Assembly (NCBI GenBank): GCA_002007465.1
Contig: LNAC01000031.1
Location: forward strand, 4,171,705 to 4,235,704
DNA length: 64,000 nt
Reading direction: 5' to 3'
DNA from: Ailurus styani
Taxonomy: Eukaryota > Chordata > Mammalia > Carnivora > Ailuridae
The notes under the pieces are model-generated. The model had not been told where the DNA came from and ran no database searches. It was given only the letters and a program-made list of their open reading frames with translations. A program made the position numbers and the translations under genes. Below, one piece after another: positions 23,100-35,715 of the stretch (position 1 is the stretch's first letter; each line of letters opens with the position of its first letter).

Positions 23100-24214
23100 A
23101 CACTAAATTACAATCCTTAAAATATATACTCATGCCTTCTTCCCCCACTGTTTCCAAAATACTCTGTGTCTCCAGACATTTCCATTCTCTATTGAAAAGA
23201 AAAGCCCCATATGTTCGCCTGCTCCTTTAAAAGTTGCATACTTCTTTCAGAGTGAGTAGGGGGAACCGATTTATTCAAGACTGGGCATTAGATTCCGGGA
23301 GTAGAGGAAGATTTTTAGAGCTCCTTGAACTGCAGAAGATGTTGACTAAAAGCATCTTGTCCTCAATTACGTGATACTGGCAAAATAGGAAAATAGAATA
23401 AGTCCCTGAAAATAAGCAGTTGGCTTTGACTAATCAGCTTAATCCACCAGGGCACTGTCAAAGCCACAGAAATCACTTCGGGGTATCCTGGTAACTCCAC
23501 CAGCCTGCTGCATAACAAGGCCAAAGCAGACTGTGTGCTAGGAAAGGGATACCTGCCACAAACAGAAACATTCAAAACCTACTATCTGCCTCTGCTTGTT
23601 GGGGAAAAAGAGTGTGGGGGAGGAACATCAGAAACAAGACTAAAGAGAGATTGCAGAATATGGAATACTGTTTCCTAACTATAATGAAATGAGGGGAAAA
23701 TGGATCTAGCAAAAAATAAAAATACCCTTGTAGTTACACTTTCCAATATAAACCTTTCTAGAGTGAATAAATCCCTATTGGATTTGCAACACTCATATCT
23801 TCATTCAGTGGTGCAGTCCAATCAAAACCATACGATCCGGGCAGGAATCCTACACTTCAAAAGCTGAGAGAATCTGAAGCACACACTTTCTCTTTGTCTT
23901 AGTTTTGTTTACTTGAATCTCCTAAACGTCTGCATTTGACATTCTTTCAGGATGCATTACAAAATGTTCCCCTTCTGTTTGGCAATCACCTTGTTTGAAG
24001 GGTTGATTGTCAACACCTGGGGAAAAGAGCCTGCTGGCACCATGGCCTGGAGAGGACTGGGAGGAAGGGCAGTGGCTTCGATAGGCATTGAGGTGAATTG
24101 ACCTAAGAGAGACTTTGTCTCTAAAGGGGTTGAGAAGGGCCCAGCAGTGGTCATACTAATAACCATTGGAAGCATGGCCAGGTTTTTAAGCTAGTGCACA
24201 AACATTACATTACT
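23100..24214. other. Unassigned DNA
   Basis: No confident repeat or exon. Small minus-strand frames (23363-23575, 23957-24175) have no recognisable domain. Confidence 0.4.
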
Positions 24215-24334
24215 AAAAAAAAAAAAAAAAAAGAAAATATGCATTGCTAACACCATCTGCCAAAAATTTAAACCAGGTGGTTGCCCTATAGAGCTGAATA
24301 TTTTAACCATTTAGGAGTGGGAACCCCCCCCCCC
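24215..24334. repeat. Copy 1 of a 120-bp duplication beside a gap
   Basis: 18 A, then about 90 bp unique sequence ('catctgccaaaaatttaaac'), then 11 C, ending at the gap. It matches 24352-24471 at 119 of 120 bases. Confidence 0.97.
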
Positions 24335-24351
24335 NNNNNNNNNNNNNNNNN
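24335..24351. other. Assembly gap (17 N)
   Basis: Seventeen unknown bases between a poly-C run and a poly-A run. Confidence 0.99.
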
Positions 24352-24471
24352 AAAAAAAAAAAAAAAAAAGTAAATATGCATTGCTAACACCATCTGCCAA
24401 AAATTTAAACCAGGTGGTTGCCCTATAGAGCTGAATATTTTAACCATTTAGGAGTGGGAACCCCCCCCCCC
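24352..24471. repeat. Copy 2 of the 120-bp duplication
   Basis: Same order as copy 1 (18 A, unique sequence, 11 C). The one difference is T at 24371 versus A at 24234. Most simply an assembly duplication; a real tandem duplication is possible. Confidence 0.97.
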
Positions 24472-27099
24472 AGCAAGCAACAGAATGCCTTCTAATTACA
24501 ACTTGTGCTTTTTTTCCAATTAGCAACCAACAACATATTGTTGTGGAGGCATTGTTGGGAATTGTTTGCCTCTGTCTGGATGTATTCAGGTGCTTAAATT
24601 ATAGGTTTTTAGGCTTGATACATGTCATTACAAAAATTACAGTGCTGAAAAAATGATTTCAGATGGACTTGTTTCAATCCATCAGATCTGAGGCAGCCTC
24701 TAGGTCAGCCTCACAGGCAGTTGGAGGCTCTTGGATAGAATTTGCTGTTGCCCAGCCCACACCCTGTCAGCAATACAGACAAGTTAACCTAATTTGCCAC
24801 TGTTAGCTCTATTCCTGAAATTTCTCCAAATCAGTCACTCATTCACTTTCAAGTACCATCCATCGTCACTCAGATGAGCTTTGCTCCCTTCTTATGGATT
24901 GAGTTTGATTGATTGATTGATTGATTCTCTTATTAGTCTGTCATCTGAACAGAGAAAAAATAACTTGGAACACTCATCTTCAAATTGTATTCCAAACGCC
25001 ATTTAGCTCAATGTGTTTCAATGATTATCTCTCTTCCCCAATTCCACTGAGCCCTTCCTCTATTATATACTTCTGGTTTAAAAAAGGTTTCATGTACAAG
25101 AATGAACAACAATCTACAAAAAAATAGAAAGATGAAGAAAACGTATAATCTTTAAAAAAGAAGGAAATAATTAAATTGAAGTTCAAATTTTACCTAAGAA
25201 ACTTGCTGTTCCAAGTTTTAGGTGGAATACATTTAAAAATAAATAAACAAGCAAACAAATAAATGTATACTCTTAGCTCTTCTGTGTTATATACCTTGAG
25301 ATAACTGGGGAAATGCAAATGAAACCTCCGATAATAAAATAATCTAATACATATATCAAACATATTGAAATGTTATGCTTAAGGAGAGATTTTAACCAAA
25401 ACAGATAATAGGAATATTTACTAAAATGAATATTTGTCTATATGGATATCTCACAAATTACATGGTTTGGGCTGATTTACCTTAAGTAATGGGCACTTGA
25501 GGTAAACTGATAAGTGACTTGAAGGGATTTCAGAAGGGTAGGGCTAACATCTCATGCAGAAATTTCCTCAGAGGTCAATTAAACCATTGGGGCCATCCTA
25601 GTGTTTTACCTTGGCTCACACAGAGCCAAAGCACAATTCGGGTCTTCTAACTCATGGTTTATTTTTGGCAAACTAATGCGGCCAACAGAAGCAATTTATG
25701 GGACTGTGGACAGTTCTCATTAACTCAAATTAGGTAATTAATGCAATTTTTAAGTAGACCTTATTTTTTAGAGCTTATTTATTAATTCATTTATTGATTC
25801 ATTTCTTCTTTGCTTTCCCACCTTGATCTAAAATGTGATCTGAGGTGTTTAAAGAGATCTGTGCCACGAAACAAGGTAAAGCATACATATCAAAATGAAA
25901 GGAAATAATATTTTCCAACACTCAGAAATATTCGTCACATGAAAATACACCCCCCTTATAAGAAATTCTAACTGAGAATAATCTGCAAATTGGTGAGGCT
26001 TTATCATCCTATTTTGTGATGAGATTCTTCTTATCTGTACTAATTATGAGTTGTTACCACTAAGTTCCTCTCATTTTTATAGTTTTTGACAAGATTGAGA
26101 TCCAGACCCAAAGGCATACTAGTAATGAGTTCTAGCCAAGATATAAATGTTAAATGCATAAATAGTCCCTGAACTAAAAAGTCACTAGCTGACCCAAGAC
26201 CCTTCCAGAGGAGAGACTCTGATCCTCAAGCTGCCTAGCCAATCAGTGACAGCTGGTGAGGAGTTCCAGAAGTCCTAGAGGGACATGGCACATTTCACAT
26301 CTAGTTAAGTTCCTGAAACTATAGTTATTAAGAATGGGGCTTTGTTTACAAACAGTTGTAATTTAGGAATGCAACAGTTTAATTTTCAGTTTTTGACTTT
26401 CAAGGCTTTACTTATGAGCTCACTTCTTAGCCTTAGAAGACCAAAGAACAATATTTATGCTGCCAATAGATGAAACTGGTGCCACTGACAGAGGTGTGAA
26501 TAATGTTTATAATTTGGGGTCACAATTTTATTTTTATACTAAATGTCTCAACTTAAAACTATAAATACTCATTCATCTTTCAAAACAGTTGAAATACCAC
26601 ATCCACTGAAAACCCTAAGCAGATTTAACTGTGCCTATTTTATTTCTCTATGATATTATTCTTCACACTACCTCATAATCACGTCATATATGTTTATATG
26701 TCTGTTTTACCGCCATAACTATAAATTTCTGAAAGGCAGGAGATGGGGTTTTTCTTTTACTGATAGATAGTAGGCCTCCAATAAGTATATAATGGAAGAA
26801 TATCATCATTTTCATAAAAATCTCTCTAGTATTTTGAGCTGGTTTAAATCAGACTGTGGTAGGATCAGAAGAAAATTCCATCAGAGTATGAGGAGTCCTT
26901 CTGGTATAAATCCAGGCTTTGGAATCTAGCTTCAAGGTCAGAGGACAAGGCAACTGGGGAGAAAGATTAAAAATCAAAGTTTTCAGGGTCTCCTTAATTC
27001 CTTATGCCTTTTGTCTTCCTCATTGGTTGCTTGAAGCGATTTAGAGTAGTGAAAATTTGTTGGTTTTGCCCATTCTGTTTCCTTTCTTCCTTCTTCTGG
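24472..27099. other. Repeat-poor stretch
   Basis: Contains a short (GATT)n run near 24905-24927 and a possible L2 3' end near 26690-26800. Otherwise there is no clear transposon. 25440-25770 is notably non-repetitive, with homeodomain-like TAATTA cores. No exon with convincing splice sites is seen. Confidence 0.45.
26690..26805 (+). repeat. L2 3' end-like fragment
   Basis: 'aactataaatttctgaaagg', 'caggagatggggtttttct' and 'agtaggcctccaataagtat' fit an L2 3' UTR. Confidence 0.55.
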
Positions 27100-27460
27100 T
27101 AATAGCACCCTGATTTTGTTTTGGAGAGACTCTTCCATCAGATATGGTCAGGTGTGGTTACCAATTTAGATGCCCTGCCCTCCTCTAGCCAAGGCGTGGG
27201 CACCTGACCCAAGCTAGGCTGATCAGATTCCTCTCTCTGGAATATGAACAAGAGACAAGAGGCTGACTGACCCTGAAATGAACATCCTGCAGTCCCTGCT
27301 TCCAGCCCCCCCAAGGGCTGTACATCTTGATCATTCTACACCTTTTGCTTTGCCTTTCTGCTTGGTTGTTTGAGCTTCCCCACTTCCAATAAATTACTTC
27401 TCTGATTCAATTAGCCAAAAGTGGTTTATGTATTAGCAACCAACAAATAGTAACAGATAC
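27100..27460. other. Old-repeat-like block, family not recognised
   Basis: 'ggcgtgggcacctgacccaa', 'gctaggctgatcagattcct' and 'ccaataaattacttctctga' have the flavour of an old LTR or DNA element, including an AATAAA-type signal. I cannot name the family. Confidence 0.3.
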
Positions 27461-27879
27461 AGTGAATTGCAGACTAAAATTCTATCTGACTTATCCAAAA
27501 GCCTACCAAGAAGGAATAACTCTGGATATCTTCAACCTATTGATAGGCTCAATTTACTTCTTTTACCAAATTCACCTATAGCCCAGTATCTGAGAATTCC
27601 ACCTGTTCATAAAATAATCCAGTTTTCGCGTTGATTCTCCAGACCAGGCTCAACATACCCTGCCTGGTAAAGCAACCCAGTGAGCTTAAAGGCTCTTGCA
27701 GTATTCAGCCCTAACCTCCCTGTTTCTTGCTTAACCATCCACCCACTCTGTGATAAAAACATTGGCACTTTTTCATTATTAAAAGATTTCCAAGTCAGCC
27801 ATACATCCATCATTAGCCCACTCCCAGTTAGTTATTTACTTCTGGTTCACCAGCAAACACAAAGGAAGAACCTAATTAC

Positions 27880-28120
27880 ACTACTTCTTATTTCATACGT
27901 TTATAGTTCTTACTCTGCATTAGGCATTATTTGAGGTGTTTTACATATGCTAACTCATTCAATACTTTATAAAAAACCCCTGAGATAAGAACATATGAAA
28001 AAAAGAACATATAAAAAAGATTTTTAATACTTTGCCCAAAGTCTCAAAGCCCATGAAGAACAGAATCAGGATTCAAAATCAAGTAGTGTGGCTCCAAGTC
28101 TGTGCTTTGAACCACAAGCC
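27880..28120 (-). repeat. MIR SINE, antisense
   Basis: 'gcattaggcattatttgagg', 'catatgctaactcattcaat', 'aaagtctcaaagcccatgaa' and 'aatcaggattcaaaatcaag' in reversed MIR order. Confidence 0.72.
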
Positions 28121-28582
28121 ATGGTTTTGAGATGATGGTTTTATTACATGGCCAATTAAAGGGAAGGACTAATCATATTTTAATCTGCAGCAGCTGACAG
28201 GGTACGTTGACATGGAAACAAGATTAGTCCCCACACGTCAAAAACCTAAAAACATCAAGTTAATTTAGAGTGCCCTCCAGGCCTCCTTTCTTAAATATCA
28301 TGGAAACAAGCCAGAACAGTTCTACAGTGGTTTCCATTCCCAATGAGAAGATTCTAATACCTTGAATGGGAGGTGCCTTTCTTTTTTAATTGGCCTGAAA
28401 TAGACATGTTAATTTTCTAGAAAGTTTGAAAGGCAAATCTAAGTGCTAACATCTTACTCCCTATTGTAGCCCAGGGTTTACCACCTCAGCAGTGGGAGGG
28501 AGGGAGCATGTTGCTATACTTGCTCAATCACTGTTGTGGTTCTGGCTGATTTCCTAACCCCTTTCTCTCTCTTTAGTTCAAG
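28121..28582. other. Unassigned DNA
   Basis: No recognised repeat. 28180-28330 ('cagcagctgacagggtacgt') reads as single-copy DNA. Confidence 0.4.
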
Positions 28583-28595
28583 AAAAGAGATGAAG

Positions 28596-28788
28596 GGCGC
28601 CTGGGTGGCTCAGTGGGTTAAAGCCTCTGCTTTCAGCTCAGGTCATGATCTCAGCGTCCTGGGATCCAGGCCCGCATCTGGCTCTCTGCTCAGCAGGGAG
28701 CCTGCTTCCTCCTCTCCCTGTCTCTCTGCCTACCTCTCTGCCTACTTGTAATCTCTCTCTCTGTGTCAAATAAATAAATAAATAAATA
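28596..28788 (+). mobile_element. SINEC
   Basis: 'ggcgcctgggtggctcagtg' head, body and (AAAT)n tail. A perfect 13-bp target duplication 'aaaagagatgaag' lies at 28583-28595 and 28789-28801. Confidence 0.96.
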
Positions 28789-29214
28789 AAAAGAGATGAA
28801 GAGACAAATCTGTCCATGCATATAAAGGGTACACTGGGGTCAAGTAGTCAAGTCCCCCCTGGACATGAGGCCCTTTCCTCTCTCCAGCAGGAGAGTTTGG
28901 CCATTCATAAACCACACTTAAGGTGATTTTTTATTGTCTTCTTGGTATTTTGAACTGCAATTAAATTTATTGTATGATAGTCTTATTGGATTATATACAC
29001 ATTTTTACTTTCCTTAAATCTTTAAAAGTTTTCTAGAAGACTATTTAAAGCAAGAATTTGTATATTGAATGTCTCACTTTACCTGTGAAGTCCTAACTCT
29101 AATAACTTCTCCCAGTGAACAGTATGATCTACATAGATTTGGTTCCATGAATACTAAACACCTTGTACTAAACAGAATATTCATGACATAATGACATACA
29201 AAGTATTGCTATCA

Positions 29215-29370
29215 ATTTTCTAATTTTCTTAAATAAGGGTGAAATATAACTGAAGGTTAATGGTGGATATCTGTAGGAAGAGGATTTATAAGTAAAATTT
29301 AACTTCTTATACTTTCTGATTTTATGTATTTTCTACAAAGAAGATATGCTTCTTTTATAAATAAACAAGG
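29215..29370 (+). repeat. Old L1 3' end-like fragment
   Basis: 'aggttaatggtggatatctg', 'cttcttatactttctgattt' and 'gtattttctacaaagaagat' match the older L1M/HAL1 3' UTR layout. Confidence 0.6.
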
Positions 29371-29614
29371 CAGTATTAGCAAGAATATTAAGTTTTATAG
29401 GGAACTTGTGGTGTCACAGTCATACTATACCAGGTGCTTTTTCCTAATTTGTAATTAATAATAAAGGTAAAATAAGCAGAGCACTCTGCTCTTTATTTTG
29501 AAAGTAGTAAAGCAAGAAATTTGTAAACATTTACTAAAATAAGTGAAAAACTAATTTACATCTTTATTTCACAATTGTATTCAGACAGTAAGAGAAAAGA
29601 ATCACTTTTACCTA

Positions 29615-29797
29615 TGAAGGCAGTCTGGTGTCAGAGGACCTAGAGTGTGGATGCAGATCTGCCTCTTAGTGCCCACAAATGGGTTCTATTGGTTCCCTTC
29701 CTTTAGTAAATCTCAACTGCAAAATGGCAATAGTAGCACCTAGTTCACAGGGCTGCAAAAGCACCTGGGATAGGTTGTGGCACAGAATAGCTATCAA
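29615..29797 (+). repeat. MIR SINE
   Basis: 'gaaggcagtctggtgtcaga', 'gtaaatctcaactgcaaaat' and 'gcacctagttcacagggctg' in MIR order. Confidence 0.75.
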
Positions 29798-29799
29798 AT

Positions 29800-29990
29800 G
29801 AATGTCCGCCTATTCATTCAGAAAGCCTACTGCACCTGTCCTCTGTGTGAGTGCTTACAAGATACAGGAACAAATAAAATGGAAAAGAAAGATTTAGTGC
29901 TTTCCTGTGAAAAGCTTGTGATCCAGAGAAGCAGATATGGAATCAAATATTTACAATGCAGTAGAGAAATAGTAGAAGTGCTAAAAATCC
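29800..29990 (-). repeat. L2 3' region, antisense
   Basis: 'ctattcattcagaaagccta', 'gtgtgagtgcttacaagata' and 'gtgctttcctgtgaaaagct' are reversed L2. The 80-codon frame at 29777-30019 lies on this fossil. Confidence 0.65.
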
Positions 29991-31449
29991 TTCTGCATTT
30001 AAGTTTTCAAGAAAATTAACAAACTTAAGTTCTACCATGGAGTTCCTATTTCTCCAGGCTGTAAAAACTGGATCTCAGTTGAATTCGTGCATTTCTCTGG
30101 TGCAGGCTGGGAGTGGGAATGTGTAGCTAAGATGTCCTCCATCTGGCTTTCAGTTGTTGGTCCCAGTGGATCTCTGTGGACTTTGTTGATGCCCCCTATC
30201 AACAGTACTTTGGAGGCGAACTCTCCTTAACTCCCTTGCCCCTTTAAGGTACCAGGGTCCATTCTGTGGCTCCCACAGTACACCGCGCCCCAGGGAAGTC
30301 AGCAGGACCATCTTCAGTCCTTTACCATTTCCATGCTCCTCTCAGAGCATGGGAATATTGTCCCTGCCTCTATACTGTGGCAGGCTCTTTGGAACCTGTG
30401 CAAGCTTCCTCAGGCCTGTCCAGGTGGGTGCCTTGTGCAGACATTTATACTCTGGCTTCTTCTCACTTCTCTGGGCTCTATCCAGGAAAGAAAACCTAGG
30501 CTCCTGTGTGCTCAGATTCTGCATAACCTTGGGGGATTCCTCTCTCTCCTTATCCCTGTGCTGAGCTCAGGAAAGACCGGGAGACTTACCCTTTGTTAGA
30601 GGCCTATGTTGTTTACTCACCCTTTGAATTCCCCTGGCTGGGGTACTTTCTTCCTTATGCAGCATGGAAACTCTACTTGCTCAGCATGTCTTTTCCTGGC
30701 AATTGGCTTATCTATGCACCTTGCTTTTGTCATTCCCTGAAGGGCCCAGACTTTTGAAATTTAAAATGCCAAGAAAAGACTATGTCATCCCTGCCTCAAT
30801 GCAACAAAAAGTGTAATACCAAAGCTGAGTCTGGCGTGACAGATAAAAGCTATCAGTTAATATTTGAAAACTCTTCTCTCACCACAGAACACAGAGGCTA
30901 AGACAACTCAAAGGGAGGAAGTGACTAACTCAACCAAGGCACTCAGGGAAGGCTTCACAGTGAAGGCTTAGTTAGATCTAAGTCTCTGAGGATGAGTCAG
31001 ATCTCAGCTACACAGTTAGACAAAGGGAAGGTCATTCTACACAAAGGGAAGAATAAATGCAAAGTGACATTGTCACATGAATCAGGACTTAAATTTATCT
31101 CTCACAATTATCTAAACCATATTAAATCACACCTTATATTGAAAATGGAATAAGCACAGACATAATTATTTGAGTTAGAAGTTACTTTAGGGATTATCAA
31201 ATCTAATCCTCACATATCAGAGACAAAGACATTCAGGTCCCAAATGCTTTTAATCCACAGTTTGAACACAAATGAGACTACAGTTAGCCTCCCAATTCTA
31301 CCTACAGGAGGAACTCCTACTCTCAATTTACCCTCCCAAATATCTCCTTTGGCTAAAATTAAGCATCAATTACATCAATACTTGTAACAAGCTTAGGAGT
31401 GAGTTCTTCATCAAGGTTGGAAAAAGATAAAAGTTACTCTCCAGTAACT
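29991..31449. other. Unassigned DNA, GC-richer between 30060 and 30660
   Basis: Four overlapping frames (30266-30599, both strands) mark a GC-richer block. None carries a recognised domain, so it is probably an unrecognised old element or chance. Confidence 0.35.
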
Positions 31450-31655
31450 CTCTAATAATGCTGCACTTGTATTAGCTCCCTTAATATTTATATCTGCAAG
31501 GTATGTACTATCATTTATACTTATTTTACAAATGAGGAAACCAATGCAAAGAAAGTTAAGCAACTTGTCCTTAGGTTCTATGTCTACTAAGTGGGAGGCA
31601 GACAATAGATATCAAACTCTAATATCCATGCTTTTAATCCCTATAACACCACATT
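31450..31655 (-). repeat. MIR SINE, antisense
   Basis: 'atttatatctgcaaggtatg', 'cttattttacaaatgaggaa' and 'agcaacttgtccttaggtt' in reversed MIR order. Confidence 0.75.
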
Positions 31656-31744
31656 TTTCTTCATGTTGTTATTCAGCCTACAAATATATCACAAATATAC
31701 TGGCACAAATTCACAAATACATATATATAAGGCTTCTCATTGAG

Positions 31745-32190
31745 TGGACTTGTTTTTAGAAAAAAACTAGAAATTACCTAAATACCTACTACTAGGGGGC
31801 TAAATTAATAAATTATCACATATCTTCATCTTACAGTCAGTAAAAAAGTTGGGATAAAGTTATGTATGCTGATATGGTCCAGTCTCTAAGAAACAATACA
31901 CAGTTAAGTTAAAAGTAAAAAAAAAAAAAAGTAATAATAAAAACAAAGTGTATGTAGTATTTCATATTTGGGTTTTTTACAAGGGGGTTGTATAAATAGT
32001 ATTTAAGTTTCATTAGCTAAGGAGTGTTTCTACAGGGCATTAGCAAGAAATGATGGTGGTTGTCTCTGAGGAAAGAGGCAAAGGATCTGGGAATGTGGGT
32101 TGGGAAAGAAATTTATTTTTCACTGCACACCTTTTTGTAATGTTTGCATTTTTTAACATTTACGAATAAGACTAAGTTTCCACAAAGTAT
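31745..32190 (+). repeat. Old L1 (L1ME/MC-type) 3' end
   Basis: 'agaaattacctaaatacct', 'gggctaaattaataaattat', 'ggtggttgtctctgaggaaa' and 'cactgcacacctttttgtaa' follow the old L1 ORF2 end and 3' UTR. It contains a poly-A run near 31918. Confidence 0.75.
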
Positions 32191-33114
32191 TTTTTAAATT
32201 GTCAACTGATGGGATTTATTTAAATCCAAAGGTATTCAAACTTAAGAATCATATAATTAAAGAACATAGTTACTTAAAAGTATTTTTAAACACTCAAGTT
32301 ATCCTATTTGTATTTACCTACAAAATACTCTTTGAAGAAACCAGCCTTCTTAACTCCTTGCCAGGATATTGATTCATTTGTGAGTCACTAAAGAAAATAA
32401 AGAACTAGCCAGATATGTAACTAGCCTGATGCCATTTGATATGTGGGGGCTTAGGTGGAGAGATGTGCGTAGGGAATGAAAGGAATTTATCCAAATGAGC
32501 TGCAGAGAAACAGGTTATTTTCTTAGAATGGGGAAATTTTCCCCTAGTACACTAGCCATTCTTACAATAAGCCTGAGGTAGAAATAATAGGAAACTGGCC
32601 TTTAAGTGGCTAGATAAATGAAGAAAAGAAGAGAAAAGCAAGTAATGCTGATTGTGAGTACGAATTATCCAAGCCAATATTTGCTTTCAATTAATTTGCA
32701 CATTAATTTGTCCATGCTGTAAAAATATACACATGAACACTTAAGGAGATAAACAAGCACAGCAGGAGCAAAATTGCTGCTATCACTCAAAACAGAGACT
32801 CAAAATGCAGAATTCATGAGTTACAAGACATGAAAATACTTTTCCAAATGGCCTCTTAAATCTCAACACATACCACATGCCACTGTAAATATCCACAAGA
32901 CAAATCCTACTTAGTGAATGGCCCTGATATAAACTGTCCGACTACTTTCTTTCAACGCTGAGTTTGTCTCATTTTGTTCCTTATCTACCGATTAAATTTT
33001 TTAAAAGTTTAATCAGGTATTCATGAAATTTTACCTCTAACACTCACCAAGTTCCTCTTAATTAGGAGGGTGTGAACTTGGATAGAAGCTGCAGTAACCT
33101 GAGGGTGAAGGGCA
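32191..33114. other. Repeat-poor stretch
   Basis: No recognised transposon. 32640-32770 is AT-rich with 'tcaattaatttgcacattaa', which looks like single-copy regulatory-type sequence. Confidence 0.4.
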
Positions 33115-33365
33115 GTGTTATGGACTGGACTGAATGTTTGTGTTCTCCCCACCGCCCCCCACCTTCCTCCAGAATTCATATGGTGAAGTCCTAACCTCCA
33201 AGGTGATGGCATTTGGAAATTCAGTCTTTGGGAGACCTTTGGGAGGTTAGAAGAGATAATAAGGGTGGTGCCCTATAATGAGATTAATTCCCTTACAAGA
33301 AGAGGCATCAGAGAGCTACTTGATCTCTCTTTGCCACGTGAGGACACAATGACAAGATGGGATAG
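33115..33365 (-). repeat. MLT1-type LTR, antisense, partial
   Basis: 'gttatggactggactgaatg', 'aattcatatggtgaagtcct', 'cttacaagaagaggcatcag' and 'gccacgtgaggacacaatga' are a reversed MLT1 LTR lacking its far end. Confidence 0.78.
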
Positions 33366-33827
33366 TCTCCTCATGGTACAAATAGTTATTTTAACTAAAA
33401 TGTAGTTAGTTGGTTTCACACAAATCTCACCTTAGAAAAAACTATCCTAATGTTCTTGGCCCAAAGATGTACTTTAGAATAGACAGTCAAGTGTCCAGAA
33501 GTCAAAGTGTACTGTTCCCCAGAGAAACTATTAGGAAAAAATAAGTTGTTAAACTGTCATAGACAATTAATATCCAAATAAATACAACTAGTAAAATAAA
33601 ACAAAGTCCATAATGTAAAATACTCATTCCAGTTATATTCAAAGAAATATAAATTAAAACAAGCAAATGATAGTACCCAATAAATGTAACAATGTAGAAG
33701 GAGTCATATGATCATATTAGATAAACACTTTGAAATCTCAGTGGCCAATAGTAGAAGTTACCATATTAAGATAAATAGTATGAAATGCTACGCAATCACT
33801 TAAAATAGCAATTGCTAATACAATATG
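33366..33827. other. AT-rich DNA, possible old L1
   Basis: 'caaagaaatataaattaaaa' near 33642 suggests an L1M ORF2 tail in sense orientation, possibly continuing beyond the SINEC to about 34200. Not certain. Confidence 0.4.
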
Positions 33828-33841
33828 AAAACATGGGAGAT

Positions 33842-34035
33842 TTGGGGGCTCCTCGGTGGCTCAGTCAGTTAAGCATTTGTCTCTTGGTTTTGGCTCAGGT
33901 CATGAACTCAGGGTCTTGAGATCAAGCCCCATGTCAGGCTCCATGCTCAGAAGGAGTTTGCTTGGGATTCTCTCCCTCTCCCTCTGTTCCTCACTCTCTC
34001 TCTCATTCTATGATAAATAATCTTTAAAACAAACA
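33842..34035 (+). mobile_element. SINEC, older subfamily
   Basis: 'ggctcctcggtggctcagtc' head with the older 'agttaagcatttgtctcttg' body rather than the young form. An 11-bp target duplication 'aaaacatggga' lies at 33828-33838 and 34036-34046. Confidence 0.93.
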
Positions 34036-34046
34036 AAAACATGGGA

Positions 34047-35499
34047 ATTTTTAATGACATGTAGAATGACATGTAGAATGACAATGTAGACATCTAGAAT
34101 GTTTCATGAAAAAAAGTATAATCTAAAATACTATGATTATAAATATTATAGAACACTAGACCTATAGAAACTACTATGCAAAAGTGTGTATAATTGTATG
34201 GGAAATATGATTGTTTTTAAATGTTTATTTATATTATTGTTGACCTTCATTAAAAATCACAGGGATTTAGGATTTATAGGTTTATAAGTACAATCTAAAT
34301 ATAAGAGAAAAACAGCCAACCTTATGAAATACAAATTTTAATTGTTAAGCTTGATATTTATTACTTTCTCTTTGTTTCAAAGAATTCAGTGAATATTCTT
34401 GTGACATAACAAATTCTTATGACATGGCATATACTTTCAGCTACAGAGACTAACTTCCTAAACCTCTGCTCTAAATTCTGTAGCTACTAATTACTCAACT
34501 TCAGTAGCCCATTATGGTAAGGATGGCTCTCAAGTTGTTTGCCTCACTAAAATGTGTGCTTTGATCACGGCTTTTTATTTATACATAGAGGGACTTGGGA
34601 GTTCAGGCCCAGAACTCAAGCCCTTAGTGTTATCAAGAAATACTTCTTTATTCAGGTGGAAAATTATAAATTTCACTGTTCTAGTCCTTTTTTAGTATTT
34701 GCTTTTGTTGTCTAGAAGAAAGGAGAAGGGTGTGTTTTCACTTATGTTCTTTGGAGCAATACTTCTAGAGCACAGATACTAGAGAACACTAAAGACAGAT
34801 TTGGCTCCAAACAGAAAGTCAACAATCTGACAGAATGTTATTTGACCTTTTTCTTTACATTTTTATGCTCAGCCTTTTGCCTCAAGGTCCGAACTGGAGG
34901 TTTCCAACCCTGAAAAATAATCCTGGAACAGCTGGCCCTATACTGAAAACAAACTATCCTGACCTAGGGCGTGGTTGTCCCAAAAGAGACAAACTACCAA
35001 GCAGACACTGGATATTCACTCTAGAGCTGAAAAAGGAGAAGGGTATTCAAACAACATTCAATTCTCACAAGAGAGGAAGGCACAGAAGCCAATTAGAGAA
35101 AAAGATGAAGTCTCAGTTCCCCTTAGTCTGTTTTCGACATAGATGCACAAACCAAGTGGATTTAATGTGACAAATTCCCAAGGGAAAAAAATTCTTTTAA
35201 AAACTTTAATTTCCATGGAAATAAGACAGTTTAATTCACCTTAAAGGAATCATTTAACCCATGGAAATAAACATGTAGACACTTGCCCAGAGAATAAAGC
35301 AATTTGACAGTAGGCTTAAAAACAATCCTTCCTAAAAAGCTCTACCTCGCTGCCTCTTTCCTCTACATGGCTCAAAATCTTCCCCTTTTGCTTGGTGAAA
35401 TTCAATATTCTGAACACTTTCTATTTTTTCTTCTTTTCCACATTTTTCTTTAGTTTAGGTTAAATGGGAATTGCTTTTATTATCTCCAGCTAGTCAGTT
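34047..35499. other. Unassigned AT-rich DNA
   Basis: Begins with a 14-bp tandem duplication of 'tgacatgtagaa' near 34056-34083. The 111-codon frame at 34835-35170 has no recognised domain or splice context and is probably chance. Confidence 0.4.
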
Positions 35500-35715
35500 A
35501 GTTGGCAGCTTATGGAAGTAGAGTACAGGTGAACAGGGAATCTGAAAAAGTGTGTTCAAGTCCCTATTCAGTTACTGACTACAAAATCATTGATAAGCCA
35601 GTTACTTCTGTAAGTCTTTGTTTCCTCATCTGTAAGATATGCAGGATGAACTGCATGATTGTTAAGATGCCATCAAACTCAAAATGCTCTGTAATTGAGA
35701 GGAAAAAATATAGAT
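35500..35715 (+). repeat. MIR SINE
   Basis: 'gtgttcaagtccctattcag', 'cagttacttctgtaagtctt' and 'tgtttcctcatctgtaagat' in MIR order. Confidence 0.75.

Noticed and set aside
34835..35170. 111-codon plus-strand frame, considered as a retrogene or small ORF
   Set aside because: No recognised domain, poly-A tail, target duplication or codon bias.
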